A stretch of DNA of 9,017 nt, taken from assembly GCA_021848555.1 (NCBI GenBank), contig JAJZUN010000088.1:1-9017 (forward strand). The letters run 5' to 3'. Shown one piece after another: positions 1 through 6,751 of the stretch (positions are counted from its first letter, which is position 1; every line of letters begins with the position of its first letter). Below the pieces are notes generated by a model, which saw only the letters and a list, made by a program, of their open reading frames with translations, had not been told where the DNA came from and ran no database searches. Source of the stretch: Pseudomonadota bacterium. Its GTDB lineage: Bacteria > Pseudomonadota > Gammaproteobacteria > Burkholderiales > SG8-39. The translations under genes were made by a program, and so were the position numbers.

Positions 1-26
1 ATACGATTGCCAATTAGCCAATATGC

Positions 27-812
27 CTACCCGCCAATCGCCCGCCGCATTTCGTACCACACCGCCCCGATCCATTCGTGCAGCACGTAGCGGGACAGTT
101 CCAGCCCGTCCACCGAGGGCACGAAGCCGGTCACGTCCAAGGGCGCGGAGGCGCGGAAATACACCGGCGCGGGCACCACCTTCAGCCCCGCGGCTTCGAA
201 CGCGCGCACGGCGCGGGGCATGTGAAACACGTCGGTCACCAGCAACACCGTGCGCACTTTTCCGCCGGCCAGCGCCTTCGCGATATAGAGCGCGTTCTGG
301 CGCGTGTCGAAGCTCTTGGCCTCGACTAGCGTCACGTGTTTCTTGAACCCGTTCTCGAGCAGGTTCTTCATCAGCTCGGCCTCGCCCAGCGCGCCGCCGT
401 CCGGGCTGCCGCCCGATACCGCCAGCGGTAGTCCGGTGCGGGCCGCCAGTTGGGCGGCGAAAACGACCCGGCGCAACGAAGGCCCGGAGAGCGTCTCGTG
501 CTCGGGGTATTCGAGCGCGCCGAGGGTTCGTCCGCCGCCGAGCACCACGATCATCGCCTGCTCCGGCGCGACGACCTTGGCGGTTTGCGGGGTTAGCGGC
601 GGCCAGCGCGCTTCAAACGGCGCCGCAAGCTGGTAGGCCACCACTTTGAGCGTGAGCAGCGCGAACGCCACAAGCGAGACGGCGGCGAGCCAGCGCGCCC
701 AGCGGTGCTGTCTGCCCCAGAAGAGCCCCGCAGCCAGCAGTACAAAAAACACCCCCGGCGGGAGTATCATCGACGCAATCAGGTTGGTCGTGGACCAGAT
801 CAATGAATCCAT
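27..812 (-). CDS. DUF218 (YdcF/ElyC/SanA-like) inner-membrane protein
   Basis: Complete 261-residue protein, ATG at 810-812, stop TAG at 27-29. Two N-terminal hydrophobic segments (about residues 14-32 and 40-58) precede a soluble DUF218 domain. Visible family motifs are VVLGGG (89-94), SGG (133-135), GEAELM (143-148, with Glu144), the E-x-x-S-x-DTRQNA stretch (164-174), TDVFHMPRA (193-201) and a C-terminal HEWIGAVWY (245-253). Length and motif order match the ElyC-like branch, whose E. coli member affects peptidoglycan and undecaprenyl-phosphate-linked envelope synthesis. The exact reaction of this family is not settled, so no substrate is claimed. It is transcribed away from the toxin-antitoxin region and alone within the window. 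No strong Shine-Dalgarno is seen before the ATG. The reading frame is intact. Family call is firm; role in envelope biogenesis is inferred from relatives. Confidence 0.9.
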   Translation of the reverse strand: MDSLIWSTTNLIASMILPPGVFFVLLAAGLFWGRQHRWARWLAAVSLVAFALLTLKVVAYQLAAPFEARWPPLTPQTAKVVAPEQAMIVVLGGGRTLGALEYPEHETLSGPSLRRVVFAAQLAARTGLPLAVSGGSPDGGALGEAELMKNLLENGFKKHVTLVEAKSFDTRQNALYIAKALAGGKVRTVLLVTDVFHMPRAVRAFEAAGLKVVPAPVYFRASAPLDVTGFVPSVDGLELSRYVLHEWIGAVWYEMRRAIGG

Positions 813-910
813 AGCGGTCTATTTTCGCACGCTTGGCCTCATCAAAGCCGCCAGCGCCCAATGGGTCGGGGGTGAGCGTGGACGGTCACTTAGTTGCGTA
901 AATCTCGGTG

Positions 911-939
911 TTGCACCTAGCCAGCTAACATGATATCAT
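911..939 (+). promoter_or_regulatory. Predicted sigma70 promoter of the fitAB-like operon
   Basis: TTGCAC (911-916) and TATCAT (934-939) are separated by exactly 17 bases, a near-consensus sigma70 pair. A second TATCAT copy lies at 942-947. The -10 lies inside the 22-bp palindrome, as expected for a toxin-antitoxin promoter repressed by its own RHH antitoxin complex. The expected transcription start is about 945-947. Pattern-based prediction only. Confidence 0.6.
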
Positions 940-949
940 GATATCATGT
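928..949. promoter_or_regulatory. 22-bp perfect palindrome, predicted FitA operator
   Basis: Positions 928-949 equal their own reverse complement over all 22 bases. The core is two tandem copies of ATGATATC, so the site holds two overlapping half-site pairs spaced by 8 bp. RHH antitoxins of the FitA/VapB type bind such palindromes as dimers of dimers to repress their own operon. The site covers the predicted -10 hexamer and ends 20 bases before the preferred antitoxin start. The palindrome is directly visible; operator function is inferred. Confidence 0.65.
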
Positions 950-969
950 GCTTTTTAGTGAGGTATCCC

Positions 970-1218
970 ATGTCTCAAGTCGTCGTGCGTAATCTCGAAG
1001 ATGGGGTAAAAGCCGGTCTCAAACGCCGCGCATCGCTCCATGGTTGGAGCATGGAAGAAGAGGCACGCCAGATTTTGCGCAAAGCGGTGCTGGCGGATTC
1101 TGTTTCTTCAACCCCGCTGGGTTCTCGTATCGTCGCACGCTTTGCTGGGTGCGGACTCGCTGAAGATTTACCTGAACTGCATGGCCACATAATCGCGGGG
1201 ATGGAATTCAACTCGTGA
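970..1218 (+). CDS. fitA: FitA-like ribbon-helix-helix antitoxin
   Basis: 82-residue antitoxin from the ATG at 970. The N-terminal half (SQVVVRNLEDGVKAGLKRRA, then a segment ending EEARQILRKAVL) fits the ribbon-helix-helix DNA-binding fold. The C-terminal half, with LGSRIVARFAGCGLAEDLPE, matches the toxin-binding tail of FitA-type antitoxins. An upstream in-frame ATG at 946 would add eight residues, but it lies within the palindrome and has no room for a ribosome site. The ATG at 970 has GTGAGG at 958-963 in good position, so it is preferred. The stop TGA (1216-1218) overlaps the toxin GTG start by four bases, implying translational coupling. It should neutralise the PIN toxin and repress the operon through the palindrome just upstream. 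Confidence 0.88.
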   Translation: MSQVVVRNLEDGVKAGLKRRASLHGWSMEEEARQILRKAVLADSVSSTPLGSRIVARFAGCGLAEDLPELHGHIIAGMEFNS

Positions 1219-1646
1219 TAATTCTGGACACGAATGTGTTATCCGCGCTGATGCGATCGGAACCCGATAAAGCCGTGATGCACTGGCTCGATGACCAGGT
1301 GGCTGAGTCGATCTGGATTACCAGCATCACGCTGTTCGAGGCGCGTTTTGGTTTGGCGTTACTGCCGGAGGGCGCTCATCGCCAACAGCTGACGGTGCGT
1401 TTCGATGATCTGATGGTCAGCGATTTGGAAAACAGGGTGCTGCTGTTCGATCAACCGGCGGCACGGCAAGCGGCTGATTTGGCGGCGCAGCGCAAAAACG
1501 CCGGCCGGCCGGTCGACATGCGGGACACCTTTATCGCCGGCATTGCTTTGGCCCGTAACGCTCGAATCGCGACGCGCAATACTCGCCATTTTGATGATCT
1601 GCCGGGGATGGTGATCAACCCATGGGCGCATGGGGCTAGTAAATAA
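1215..1646 (+). CDS. fitB: PIN-domain toxin (VapC/FitB family)
   Basis: 143-residue PIN-domain protein starting at GTG 1215, which overlaps the antitoxin stop by GTGA. Motifs in order are LDTNVLSALMR (4-14, with metal ligand Asp5), the conserved acidic Glu42 in TLFEARFG, and PVDMRDTFIAGIALA (99-113, with Asp101 and Asp104), then the TRNTRHFDDLPG strand-turn (120-131) that closes the active site. Full length and no disruption, so it is predicted active. PIN toxins of this class are Mg2+-dependent endoribonucleases that cut tRNA or other RNA; the target here cannot be told from sequence. No separate promoter or clear ribosome site is visible, consistent with coupled translation from the antitoxin. 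FitB-like is favoured over other VapC groups because of the partner antitoxin. Confidence 0.9.
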   Translation: MIILDTNVLSALMRSEPDKAVMHWLDDQVAESIWITSITLFEARFGLALLPEGAHRQQLTVRFDDLMVSDLENRVLLFDQPAARQAADLAAQRKNAGRPVDMRDTFIAGIALARNARIATRNTRHFDDLPGMVINPWAHGASK

Positions 1647-1657
1647 GTGAGAATCGG

Positions 1658-1730
1658 CGGGGTCAGGTCTTGCATCGACGCATTTGCCTCAATATCGCTG
1701 CCGTTTGTGTCAACGCAAGACCTGACTCCG
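1658..1730. repeat. Long imperfect inverted repeat, REP-like
   Basis: The 22-base arms are 1658-1679 (begins CGGGGTCAGGTCTTGC) and 1709-1730 (ends GCAAGACCTGACTCCG). They pair at 19 of 22 positions, with the outer 16 matching 15/16, around a 29-base loop. On the minus strand two of the mismatches become G-T pairs. The element fills most of the gap between the two toxin-antitoxin modules. There is no U-run, so it is not a standard terminator, though a transcript of it would fold. The GGGGTCAGGTCTTGC motif resembles dispersed REP-like palindromes mobilised by Y1-type (RAYT) transposases; that link is from memory and unverified. Confidence 0.6.
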
Positions 1731-1765
1731 TCGCCCGCTTTGCCTTTCCCGTCGATGCGCGCTTC

Positions 1766-1780
1766 CTACCGCCGCGGTAG
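1766..1780. promoter_or_regulatory. Short inverted repeat, candidate operator of second TA module
   Basis: CTACCGC / GCGGTAG are perfect 7-base arms around one central base, 31 bases before the antitoxin ATG. The right arm overlaps TAGAAT (1778-1783), a passable -10 hexamer, although no convincing -35 sits 16-18 bases upstream. A ribosome site GAAAGG (1798-1803) follows, 8 bases from the ATG at 1812. Position suits autoregulation of the module; function is inferred. Confidence 0.4.
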
Positions 1781-1811
1781 AATTCATCACGGTCATTGAA
1801 AGGCCCCGAGT

Positions 1812-2036
1812 ATGCAAACCCCATTGGAAATCCTGGAGACAGAAGCCTTGAGGCTTACCCCGAGCGAGCGAGCTACGCTCGCCCAGCGATTACTCGCAAG
1901 CCTCGACGAGGACGCGGAGATCGAGGAAGCTTGGGCGGCTGAGATCGAGCGCAGAATCGCCGATGTCGAGAGCGGCGCGGTTCAGGTTGTCCCGATCGCC
2001 GAGGCTCTTGCGCGAGTCCGTGCCGCATTGAAGTGA
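1812..2036 (+). CDS. Addiction-module antitoxin (PF09720, CHP02574-type)
   Basis: 74-residue acidic, mostly helical protein. It begins MQTPLEILETEALRLTPSER and continues with AQRLLASLDED, the hallmark of the Unstab_antitox family (putative addiction module component). The EEAWAAEIERRIADVESGAV segment is also typical, as is the closing ALARVRAALK. Family proteins are usually about 70-80 residues, so it is full length. Start ATG 1812 is supported by GAAAGG at 1798-1803. The stop TGA (2034-2036) overlaps the GTG start of the toxin by four bases. Partners of this family are RelE/ParE-fold toxins, which is what the next gene encodes. It appears intact although the toxin is damaged. Confidence 0.88.
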   Translation: MQTPLEILETEALRLTPSERATLAQRLLASLDEDAEIEEAWAAEIERRIADVESGAVQVVPIAEALARVRAALK

Positions 2037-2326
2037 ATCTTGTCGTCGTTCCGCTTGCGCTGGGCGAGTTGCAGGACGCGGCTGCTTTCTATACCGAGAG
2101 CGCAAATGTCGAACTTGGACTGGCCTTTGTGGCTGAGTTTGAGCGATCGGTCAATGCCATTCTCGCTAATCCAATGCTCGGGGCTGTTTTCGCGGCACTA
2201 GGCGCAGGGTTCTCCTTCGCCGGTTTCCATACAGCGAAATCTATCAGCTTACATCAGAGGAACTTCGGGTTATCGCCGTGGCACATAACCGGGCGGCGCC
2301 CCGGCTATTGGGCAGGTCGCAAGTAG
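2033..2326 (+). pseudogene. RelE/ParE-family toxin with two compensating frameshifts
   Basis: The open frame encodes 97 residues from GTG 2033, but only the two ends look like a ParE/RelE toxin. Residues 1-53 (ALGELQDAAAFYTESAN, then FVAEFERSVNAILANPMLG) are typical, and so is the end RRPGYWAGRK. Between them the frame reads nonsense. The expected core lies in the -1 frame, from TTT at 2188: FRGTRRR, then RRFPYSEIYQLTSEELRVIA and VAHNR. The simplest reading is loss of one T in the T-run at 2187-2190, and gain of one G in the GGG run at 2291-2293, which restores the original frame through to TAG 2324-2326. About 35 central residues, including the RRFPYS strand and the VAH motif, are scrambled, so the product is probably inactive. 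Paired sequencing errors in homopolymers are an alternative. Confidence 0.8.
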
Positions 2327-2357
2327 CGCCACAAAGCGATCGTGGCACAATGCGCAG

Positions 2358-3602
2358 GTGACTCCGACCGCGCGCAAGTTGCTCGATTTTCTCGGTGCCG
2401 ATGGCGCATCGGGGACGGCAGCCCGCGTCCAGGCACTGTCCCTGCCTGCCTGGGAAGAGATCATCGCTCTGGCGCTGAGCCACGGGGTTGCGCCCTTGCT
2501 GCATCGATCGTTGCAGGCGAGTGGCGGACTCGCCGCGCTGCAGGAGCCCGTGCGCAAGCGTCTGAACGACGAACGCCGCGCGACGGGCTTTGCCAATCTG
2601 CGCCGCTGTGCCGTCTTCAAAGACATTGCGCTGGCGTTTGCAGAGAGAAACATTCCGCTCATCGCGCTGAAAGGACTGCACCTGGCGGAACTGGTGTACC
2701 GCGACATCAGCCTGCGACCGATGGACGATGTGGACATCCTGGTCCCGCGGGCTGAACTGGGAAAAGCGGTAGCGACCCTGCAGCGTATGGGCTATGGACC
2801 CGAAGAGGATATGTCCAGCTCGGCCGAAGCATTGCTGGACTTTAGCCATGCCGTCGCCCTCGAACATCGAGGTCTGGGTATCCTGATCGAGCTGCACTGG
2901 ACCCTGGTCAAACAAGGGTATGGATATGAACCGTCTACGGAAGCGATCTGGCGCACCGCGGCGCCAGGGAAACTAGCGGATGCAGAAGTGCCCCTCATGT
3001 CGCCGGAGTTTCTTCTGCTGCACGTTTGTGCGCACCTGGCGTGCCACCATTCGTTCCTGCTTGAATTGCGTGCTCTGTGCGATATCGCCGAAATCGTGCG
3101 CGCCTGCCCTGCGCTCGATTGGCCGGTCGTTATCGACCAGGGTCAGCGCCACGGCTGGGGCCGTGGCGTCGCGGCTGCACTGCGACTTGCCCGGGATTAC
3201 CTGGGCGCAGCGGTACCCGGCGATGTACTTGCAGCGCTTGGATCCGATACGTTAGCACCGGCAATGCTGTCCGAGGCGCTGGAGCATCTGCTTTCCAGCC
3301 ACAAGATTCCGGACGACCTGAGCGCTGTGCCCAATTTTCTCGCCTTCGTCGGCCGCCGCGGATTGCACGAAAAACTCGCGATCTTCTGGCGCCGGATGTT
3401 CATGCCGCGCGCCGAGCTTGCGCTGAAATACGGCGTGCCAGTGGGCTCGCCGCGGCTTTCCCTCTACTACGCCGTGCGCTTACGCGACCTCGTTCGCCAG
3501 TACGCTGCACGCGCGTGGACGACCCAAGTCTCTGATCCGCAGTTTCGCGAGACGGTTGCGCGGCACGCGCGGCTTGCGGCCTGGATTGCCGGGCCGGGAT
3601 AG
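2358..3602 (+). CDS. NTP_transf_5-type nucleotidyltransferase family protein
   Basis: 414-residue protein from GTG 2358, starting 31 bases after the toxin gene; no clear Shine-Dalgarno, so the exact start is uncertain. It matches the 'uncharacterised nucleotidyltransferase' family (PF14907). Visible are the helical N-terminal region with GVAPLLHRSL (43-52), LIALKGLHLAELVY (101-114), the catalytic-type acidic motif RPMDDVDILVP (120-130, Asp124 and Asp126), RMGYGP (143-148) and IELHW (177-181). The C-terminal half is helical with ALCDIAEIVR and is typical of full-length members. The family has the nucleotidyltransferase beta-polymerase fold, but substrates are not firmly known. Members occur near exopolysaccharide and lasso-peptide genes. 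Here it converges on the polysaccharide operon across a 41-base gap, so it is not co-transcribed with it. Family call is good; function unknown. Confidence 0.85.
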   Translation: MTPTARKLLDFLGADGASGTAARVQALSLPAWEEIIALALSHGVAPLLHRSLQASGGLAALQEPVRKRLNDERRATGFANLRRCAVFKDIALAFAERNIPLIALKGLHLAELVYRDISLRPMDDVDILVPRAELGKAVATLQRMGYGPEEDMSSSAEALLDFSHAVALEHRGLGILIELHWTLVKQGYGYEPSTEAIWRTAAPGKLADAEVPLMSPEFLLLHVCAHLACHHSFLLELRALCDIAEIVRACPALDWPVVIDQGQRHGWGRGVAAALRLARDYLGAAVPGDVLAALGSDTLAPAMLSEALEHLLSSHKIPDDLSAVPNFLAFVGRRGLHEKLAIFWRRMFMPRAELALKYGVPVGSPRLSLYYAVRLRDLVRQYAARAWTTQVSDPQFRETVARHARLAAWIAGPG

Positions 3603-3643
3603 GTTGCAGAGTCTTGCGAACTGCCCAATTCTTTCGCGCCGGA
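3603..3643. other. Short convergent intergenic gap
   Basis: This 41-base gap separates two genes that converge. Any terminator must be compact and serve both strands. The only pairing seen is GCGAA (3616-3620) with TTCGC (3633-3637), five base pairs without a T-run, too weak to call a terminator. Transcripts may therefore run into each other over the 3' ends of both genes. Confidence 0.5.
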
Positions 3644-5446
3644 TTACGGGCCGGTTGTCTTCTCGACAATCACCCACCCCAGAAGATCCTGCCAGTTCAC
3701 CTGGGGCAAAGGCAGGTATGGGGCGTAAAACGCTCCCTTACGCGAATACAGGCCGCGAATGGCCCACCACGGGCCTCTCACGTAGTCGGGTGCTTCATCG
3801 AATGCGTCGAAATATTTCCAGATGCCGCCCGCCCCATGCGGCAAGCCATCCCGGGCAATCGCTATCCACGGCCTGTCGGAATCGACGTACAGCCACCCTC
3901 TGCTGGTCTTCACCTCGGTCACGGCGTGGCTGGGATGTCCACGGCGAAACAGGCTCTTGAGCAACGAGAGATCTTTCCGGTACAGCAAATAAACATGCCG
4001 GGTCTTGAAGCCCATATAGGTGAATGCCTTGTCCAAGGTGCGACTCCGGTCGAAACACAAGCCACGCTTGTACTTCATGAGGTCGGAGGGCTCGCGCGGT
4101 TCATAATCCGGAATTCCTGTCCCAAAAGGGGCCTTGGCGAAAACACGCGCCTGAATAAGCCGGATGGTTCGAATCTCGTCTTCAAAGGACTGCGGACGTG
4201 GCAAGATCTTCAGATCCAGGTCGTTTTCGAAAACGACAATGTCCTCCGCCGTGAGCCTCGTGGGGACATTGGTAATCAACATCAGCAATCCGAACAAGCC
4301 CAGCAGCAACCCGATCGTCGCAGTCACCCGCAGCCCGCGTCCTTGCTGGCGTCCCGCTTTGGTATCTATCGCCGGCTTGTCGATCACTTCCGTCCCGGCA
4401 GCGTCCGATACAGCAGCGATCAATCCGTCATTCGTCAGCTCTCCCTTCCTGCAGAGAAAATGCCAGTAAGGCCCATGGGCGGAAATCACCACACCGGCAT
4501 ACGTATCCGTCAGCGCGGCAATCTGATTGCGCGTAAAACGCTGTTCGATACGGGTAAAAAATCGATCGTAAACGTCCTGCTGGATTCGTCTCAGACTCTT
4601 TCCCCTGTAGTCCACGTGTAGCGGCACATAGCGCGACAATCCGATCGGATCCAGAACATGGCCGAGCCAAATCAGCGGTGCATAGACGAAACGGGCAACT
4701 AGCCAGGTGAACCCTGCGCGAAATGACCGGTTACGAATCTGCGCTGTAATGCGCCGCACTGCAGTCACCATCGTTAGCAGCCAGCGGAAATGCGCCGGGC
4801 GATTGTCCAGCGCGTAATACAGATATACCAATATGGCATTGGCATATTTCTTCAGATTGCGCACTCCTTCCAAGGCGTCGGTCGGCAGGTGGTGCAGCAC
4901 ACCCAGACAGAACAGAAAATCTGCGTATCCGGGACGAAACGGCAACATGCTGAGGTTGCCCATGAAGAATAGTGCCCGAGGGCAATCTTGCAGGTTCCTG
5001 CGTGCAACAAAGATCGCGTCTGAAAAATCCACCAATACCAATTCGCGGCATTTGTCCTTCAGGAAAAAACTCCAGCGCCCGATGCCGCAACCGAGGTCGC
5101 AGATCCGCAGTCCGCTCAGTGCCTCCGTATCGACGAGATCGAAATAATTGCGAAATTCGGCCTCGTGCTCAGGCAGGACTTCGCCGAAGATCTTCCATTC
5201 ATTACCGAAGGTGGACTGAATATCCTCGGCAAATGCCTCTCCTCGCTGCGCCTTGCTTGCCGGCGAGACTCCGAGCCGATCGCGCAGGTCGGGCGGATAC
5301 TGGTCTTCGTCAAGCAGTACGATCACGTCGTCCACGATCGGGTACCGGCGTTCCGCTACCTGCAGCCAGTCCTGGTCCAGCGTCAGCGCAGTCGTGCCAA
5401 AAATGTCGCGCAGGCTCGCCAGTTTGTCCGCGTAGTATTCGGTCAT
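3644..5446 (-). CDS. Fusion: SAM methyltransferase, TM helix, transglutaminase-like domain
   Basis: One uninterrupted 600-residue frame from ATG 5446 to TAA 3644. Residues 33-45 (RRYPIVDDVIVLL) recall the Trm112-like lead segment of some methyltransferases but lack its cysteines. Residues 85-335 are a class I SAM methyltransferase: DLGCGIGRW (117-125, motif I), LVDFSD (138-143), LGVLHHLP (181-188) and a closing HGPYWHFLCRKG (324-335). After a basic linker (KAGRQQGRGLR) comes one transmembrane helix (about 374-394). Then follows a transglutaminase-like domain with candidate triad Cys464 (RGLCFDRS), His507 (GHPSHAVTEV) and Asp522 (GWLYVDSD). The positive-inside rule predicts a cytoplasmic methyltransferase and a periplasmic Cys-His-Asp domain. 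It lies 36 bases downstream of the glycosyltransferase, last in the operon, and probably modifies the glycan or a linked peptide. Substrates are unknown. Confidence 0.85.
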   Translation of the reverse strand: MTEYYADKLASLRDIFGTTALTLDQDWLQVAERRYPIVDDVIVLLDEDQYPPDLRDRLGVSPASKAQRGEAFAEDIQSTFGNEWKIFGEVLPEHEAEFRNYFDLVDTEALSGLRICDLGCGIGRWSFFLKDKCRELVLVDFSDAIFVARRNLQDCPRALFFMGNLSMLPFRPGYADFLFCLGVLHHLPTDALEGVRNLKKYANAILVYLYYALDNRPAHFRWLLTMVTAVRRITAQIRNRSFRAGFTWLVARFVYAPLIWLGHVLDPIGLSRYVPLHVDYRGKSLRRIQQDVYDRFFTRIEQRFTRNQIAALTDTYAGVVISAHGPYWHFLCRKGELTNDGLIAAVSDAAGTEVIDKPAIDTKAGRQQGRGLRVTATIGLLLGLFGLLMLITNVPTRLTAEDIVVFENDLDLKILPRPQSFEDEIRTIRLIQARVFAKAPFGTGIPDYEPREPSDLMKYKRGLCFDRSRTLDKAFTYMGFKTRHVYLLYRKDLSLLKSLFRRGHPSHAVTEVKTSRGWLYVDSDRPWIAIARDGLPHGAGGIWKYFDAFDEAPDYVRGPWWAIRGLYSRKGAFYAPYLPLPQVNWQDLLGWVIVEKTTGP

Positions 5447-5482
5447 AGAAACGGTAAGGTCCTGCGCCTAATCGTCAGGATT

Positions 5483-6658
5483 CTATCCTTCATGCCGAAT
5501 TGGCTCACCCAAAATATCTTTAACTACATCCAAATAGCGTCCGACGACAATCTTCTCGTCAAACTCTCTAATAACCCGCTCGCGTGCAACGTGTCCCATC
5601 CGGGCCCGCTGCTCTGGCGTCAACAGCAACATGCGGCGCATCGCCCCGGCAAGCGCCGTTGCGTCCCGCGCCTTGCACAGGAAGCCGGTTTCGCCGTCCG
5701 CTACCGCTTGCCGGCAACCCGTTACATCCGTGGCGATCGCGGGCAAGCCCATGCTGGCGGCCTCGAGCAGCGTCCTGGGCATGCCTTCCCGATACGACGG
5801 TAGTACCACGCAATCGGCGTCGCCATAGATCGACACCATGTCGTCCGAATGGCCGAGATACTCTATTACCCCTTCGCGCTCCCATGCTTCGACCTCACTT
5901 CTCGGGACGGCGGAAGGGCTGGGGACATTCAGAAAGCCCAGCAATCGAAACGACACCGCCGGAAACTCGGCCTTCAATTGCCGGGCCGCCGCCACGTACT
6001 CGCCTACGCCCTTGTCCCACAGCAAACGCGCTGCCATCAAGAAGACGAAAGCGCCGCCCTCCCGCCGCTTTGGAGTTGGAGAAAACCGGGATACATCCAC
6101 TCCGGAACCCGGAATCAGGACCGTGCGCTCCTTTTTGGTCAATCCGGCATCGAGAAAGGTCGTTCTATCCTCGGCATTCTGGAAAAATATGCGCTCGGGC
6201 CAGGAAAACGCGATTCGATACATAAACCGCGCAATGCGGGTAAGCCAGCCGCCGGCAATAAACGTCCGCCCCAGGCCCGAAACATTCGCTACTACCGGTA
6301 TTCCGCACATGCGGGCCGCCAGCGAAAGATAGATGTTCACCTTGGGGGTGTAGGTGAGCAGCAAGGCCGGCTGCTCACGCTTGAGCAATCGCACCATCTG
6401 CCACAGGGTCATCAATTCGCGTAGTGGATTGGTGCCCGCGTTATCAAGTCGCATCGGAACATAGCGTGCCCCGGAAGACTCGATCCTGCCAATGTATGCA
6501 TCCGGCGGCGCATAGGCGGCGATGCGAAACCCAGCGCCGCCCAGCTTGGCAATCAATCTGCGGCGAAAGTTATAGATGTTCCAGGTGGTATTGATCGCGA
6601 TCCAGATTTCTCCGGAAGAGGGCTTGTTCTTCACGACGACCGCCAAACCATGCTTCAT
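5483..6658 (-). CDS. Glycosyltransferase family 4 (CapM/PglA-like)
   Basis: 391-residue protein from ATG 6658. It has GREP-type GT4 architecture. The N-terminal Rossmann half opens with IWIAINTTWNIYNFRRRLI (18-36) and contains LLTYTPKVNIYLSLAARM (100-117) and VSGLGRTF (126-133), features of the CapM/PglA/WbnK branch. The C-terminal half has IPGSGVD (182-188), AARLLWDKG (209-217, Arg211 and Lys216 for the nucleotide phosphates) and the E-x7-E motif in YREGMPRTLLEA (289-300, Glu291 and Glu299). It should transfer a sugar from a nucleotide donor to an undecaprenyl-linked glycan on the cytoplasmic side. The open frame extends to a TTG at 6742, but the ATG at 6658 has GGGAG just upstream and leaves a normal family N-terminus. 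It sits between the EpsG-like gene and the fusion gene. Confidence 0.9.
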   Translation of the reverse strand: MKHGLAVVVKNKPSSGEIWIAINTTWNIYNFRRRLIAKLGGAGFRIAAYAPPDAYIGRIESSGARYVPMRLDNAGTNPLRELMTLWQMVRLLKREQPALLLTYTPKVNIYLSLAARMCGIPVVANVSGLGRTFIAGGWLTRIARFMYRIAFSWPERIFFQNAEDRTTFLDAGLTKKERTVLIPGSGVDVSRFSPTPKRREGGAFVFLMAARLLWDKGVGEYVAAARQLKAEFPAVSFRLLGFLNVPSPSAVPRSEVEAWEREGVIEYLGHSDDMVSIYGDADCVVLPSYREGMPRTLLEAASMGLPAIATDVTGCRQAVADGETGFLCKARDATALAGAMRRMLLLTPEQRARMGHVARERVIREFDEKIVVGRYLDVVKDILGEPIRHEG

Positions 6659-6751
6659 CAACTCCCGGCTGAAATGCCGGCCTTTTGTTCCATCAGCATC
6701 TTTCTTGGTTGCAGGCGCACGGCCATATGTGAATACCGGCAAATGTATTTC

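Noticed and set aside
2244..2915. 223-codon minus-strand open frame
   Set aside because: Opposite the nucleotidyltransferase and toxin genes, whose motifs are on the plus strand; rich in Q and R as expected of an antisense frame.
3616..3637. GCGAA...TTCGC hairpin in the convergent gap as a bidirectional terminator
   Set aside because: Only five base pairs, a 12-base loop and no flanking T-run on either strand.
3614..4621. 335-codon plus-strand open frame
   Set aside because: Antisense shadow of the methyltransferase-transglutaminase gene: no recognisable domain, low-complexity Q/R-rich translation, while the minus strand shows clear motifs throughout.
5849..6424. 191-codon plus-strand open frame
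   Set aside because: Lies wholly opposite the GT4 gene and its translation shows no domain.
6659..6742. TTG-initiated 28-residue extension of the GT4 protein
   Set aside because: TTG start with a weak ribosome site; the ATG at 6658 follows GGGAG and gives a family-typical N-terminus. Kept as a lesser alternative.
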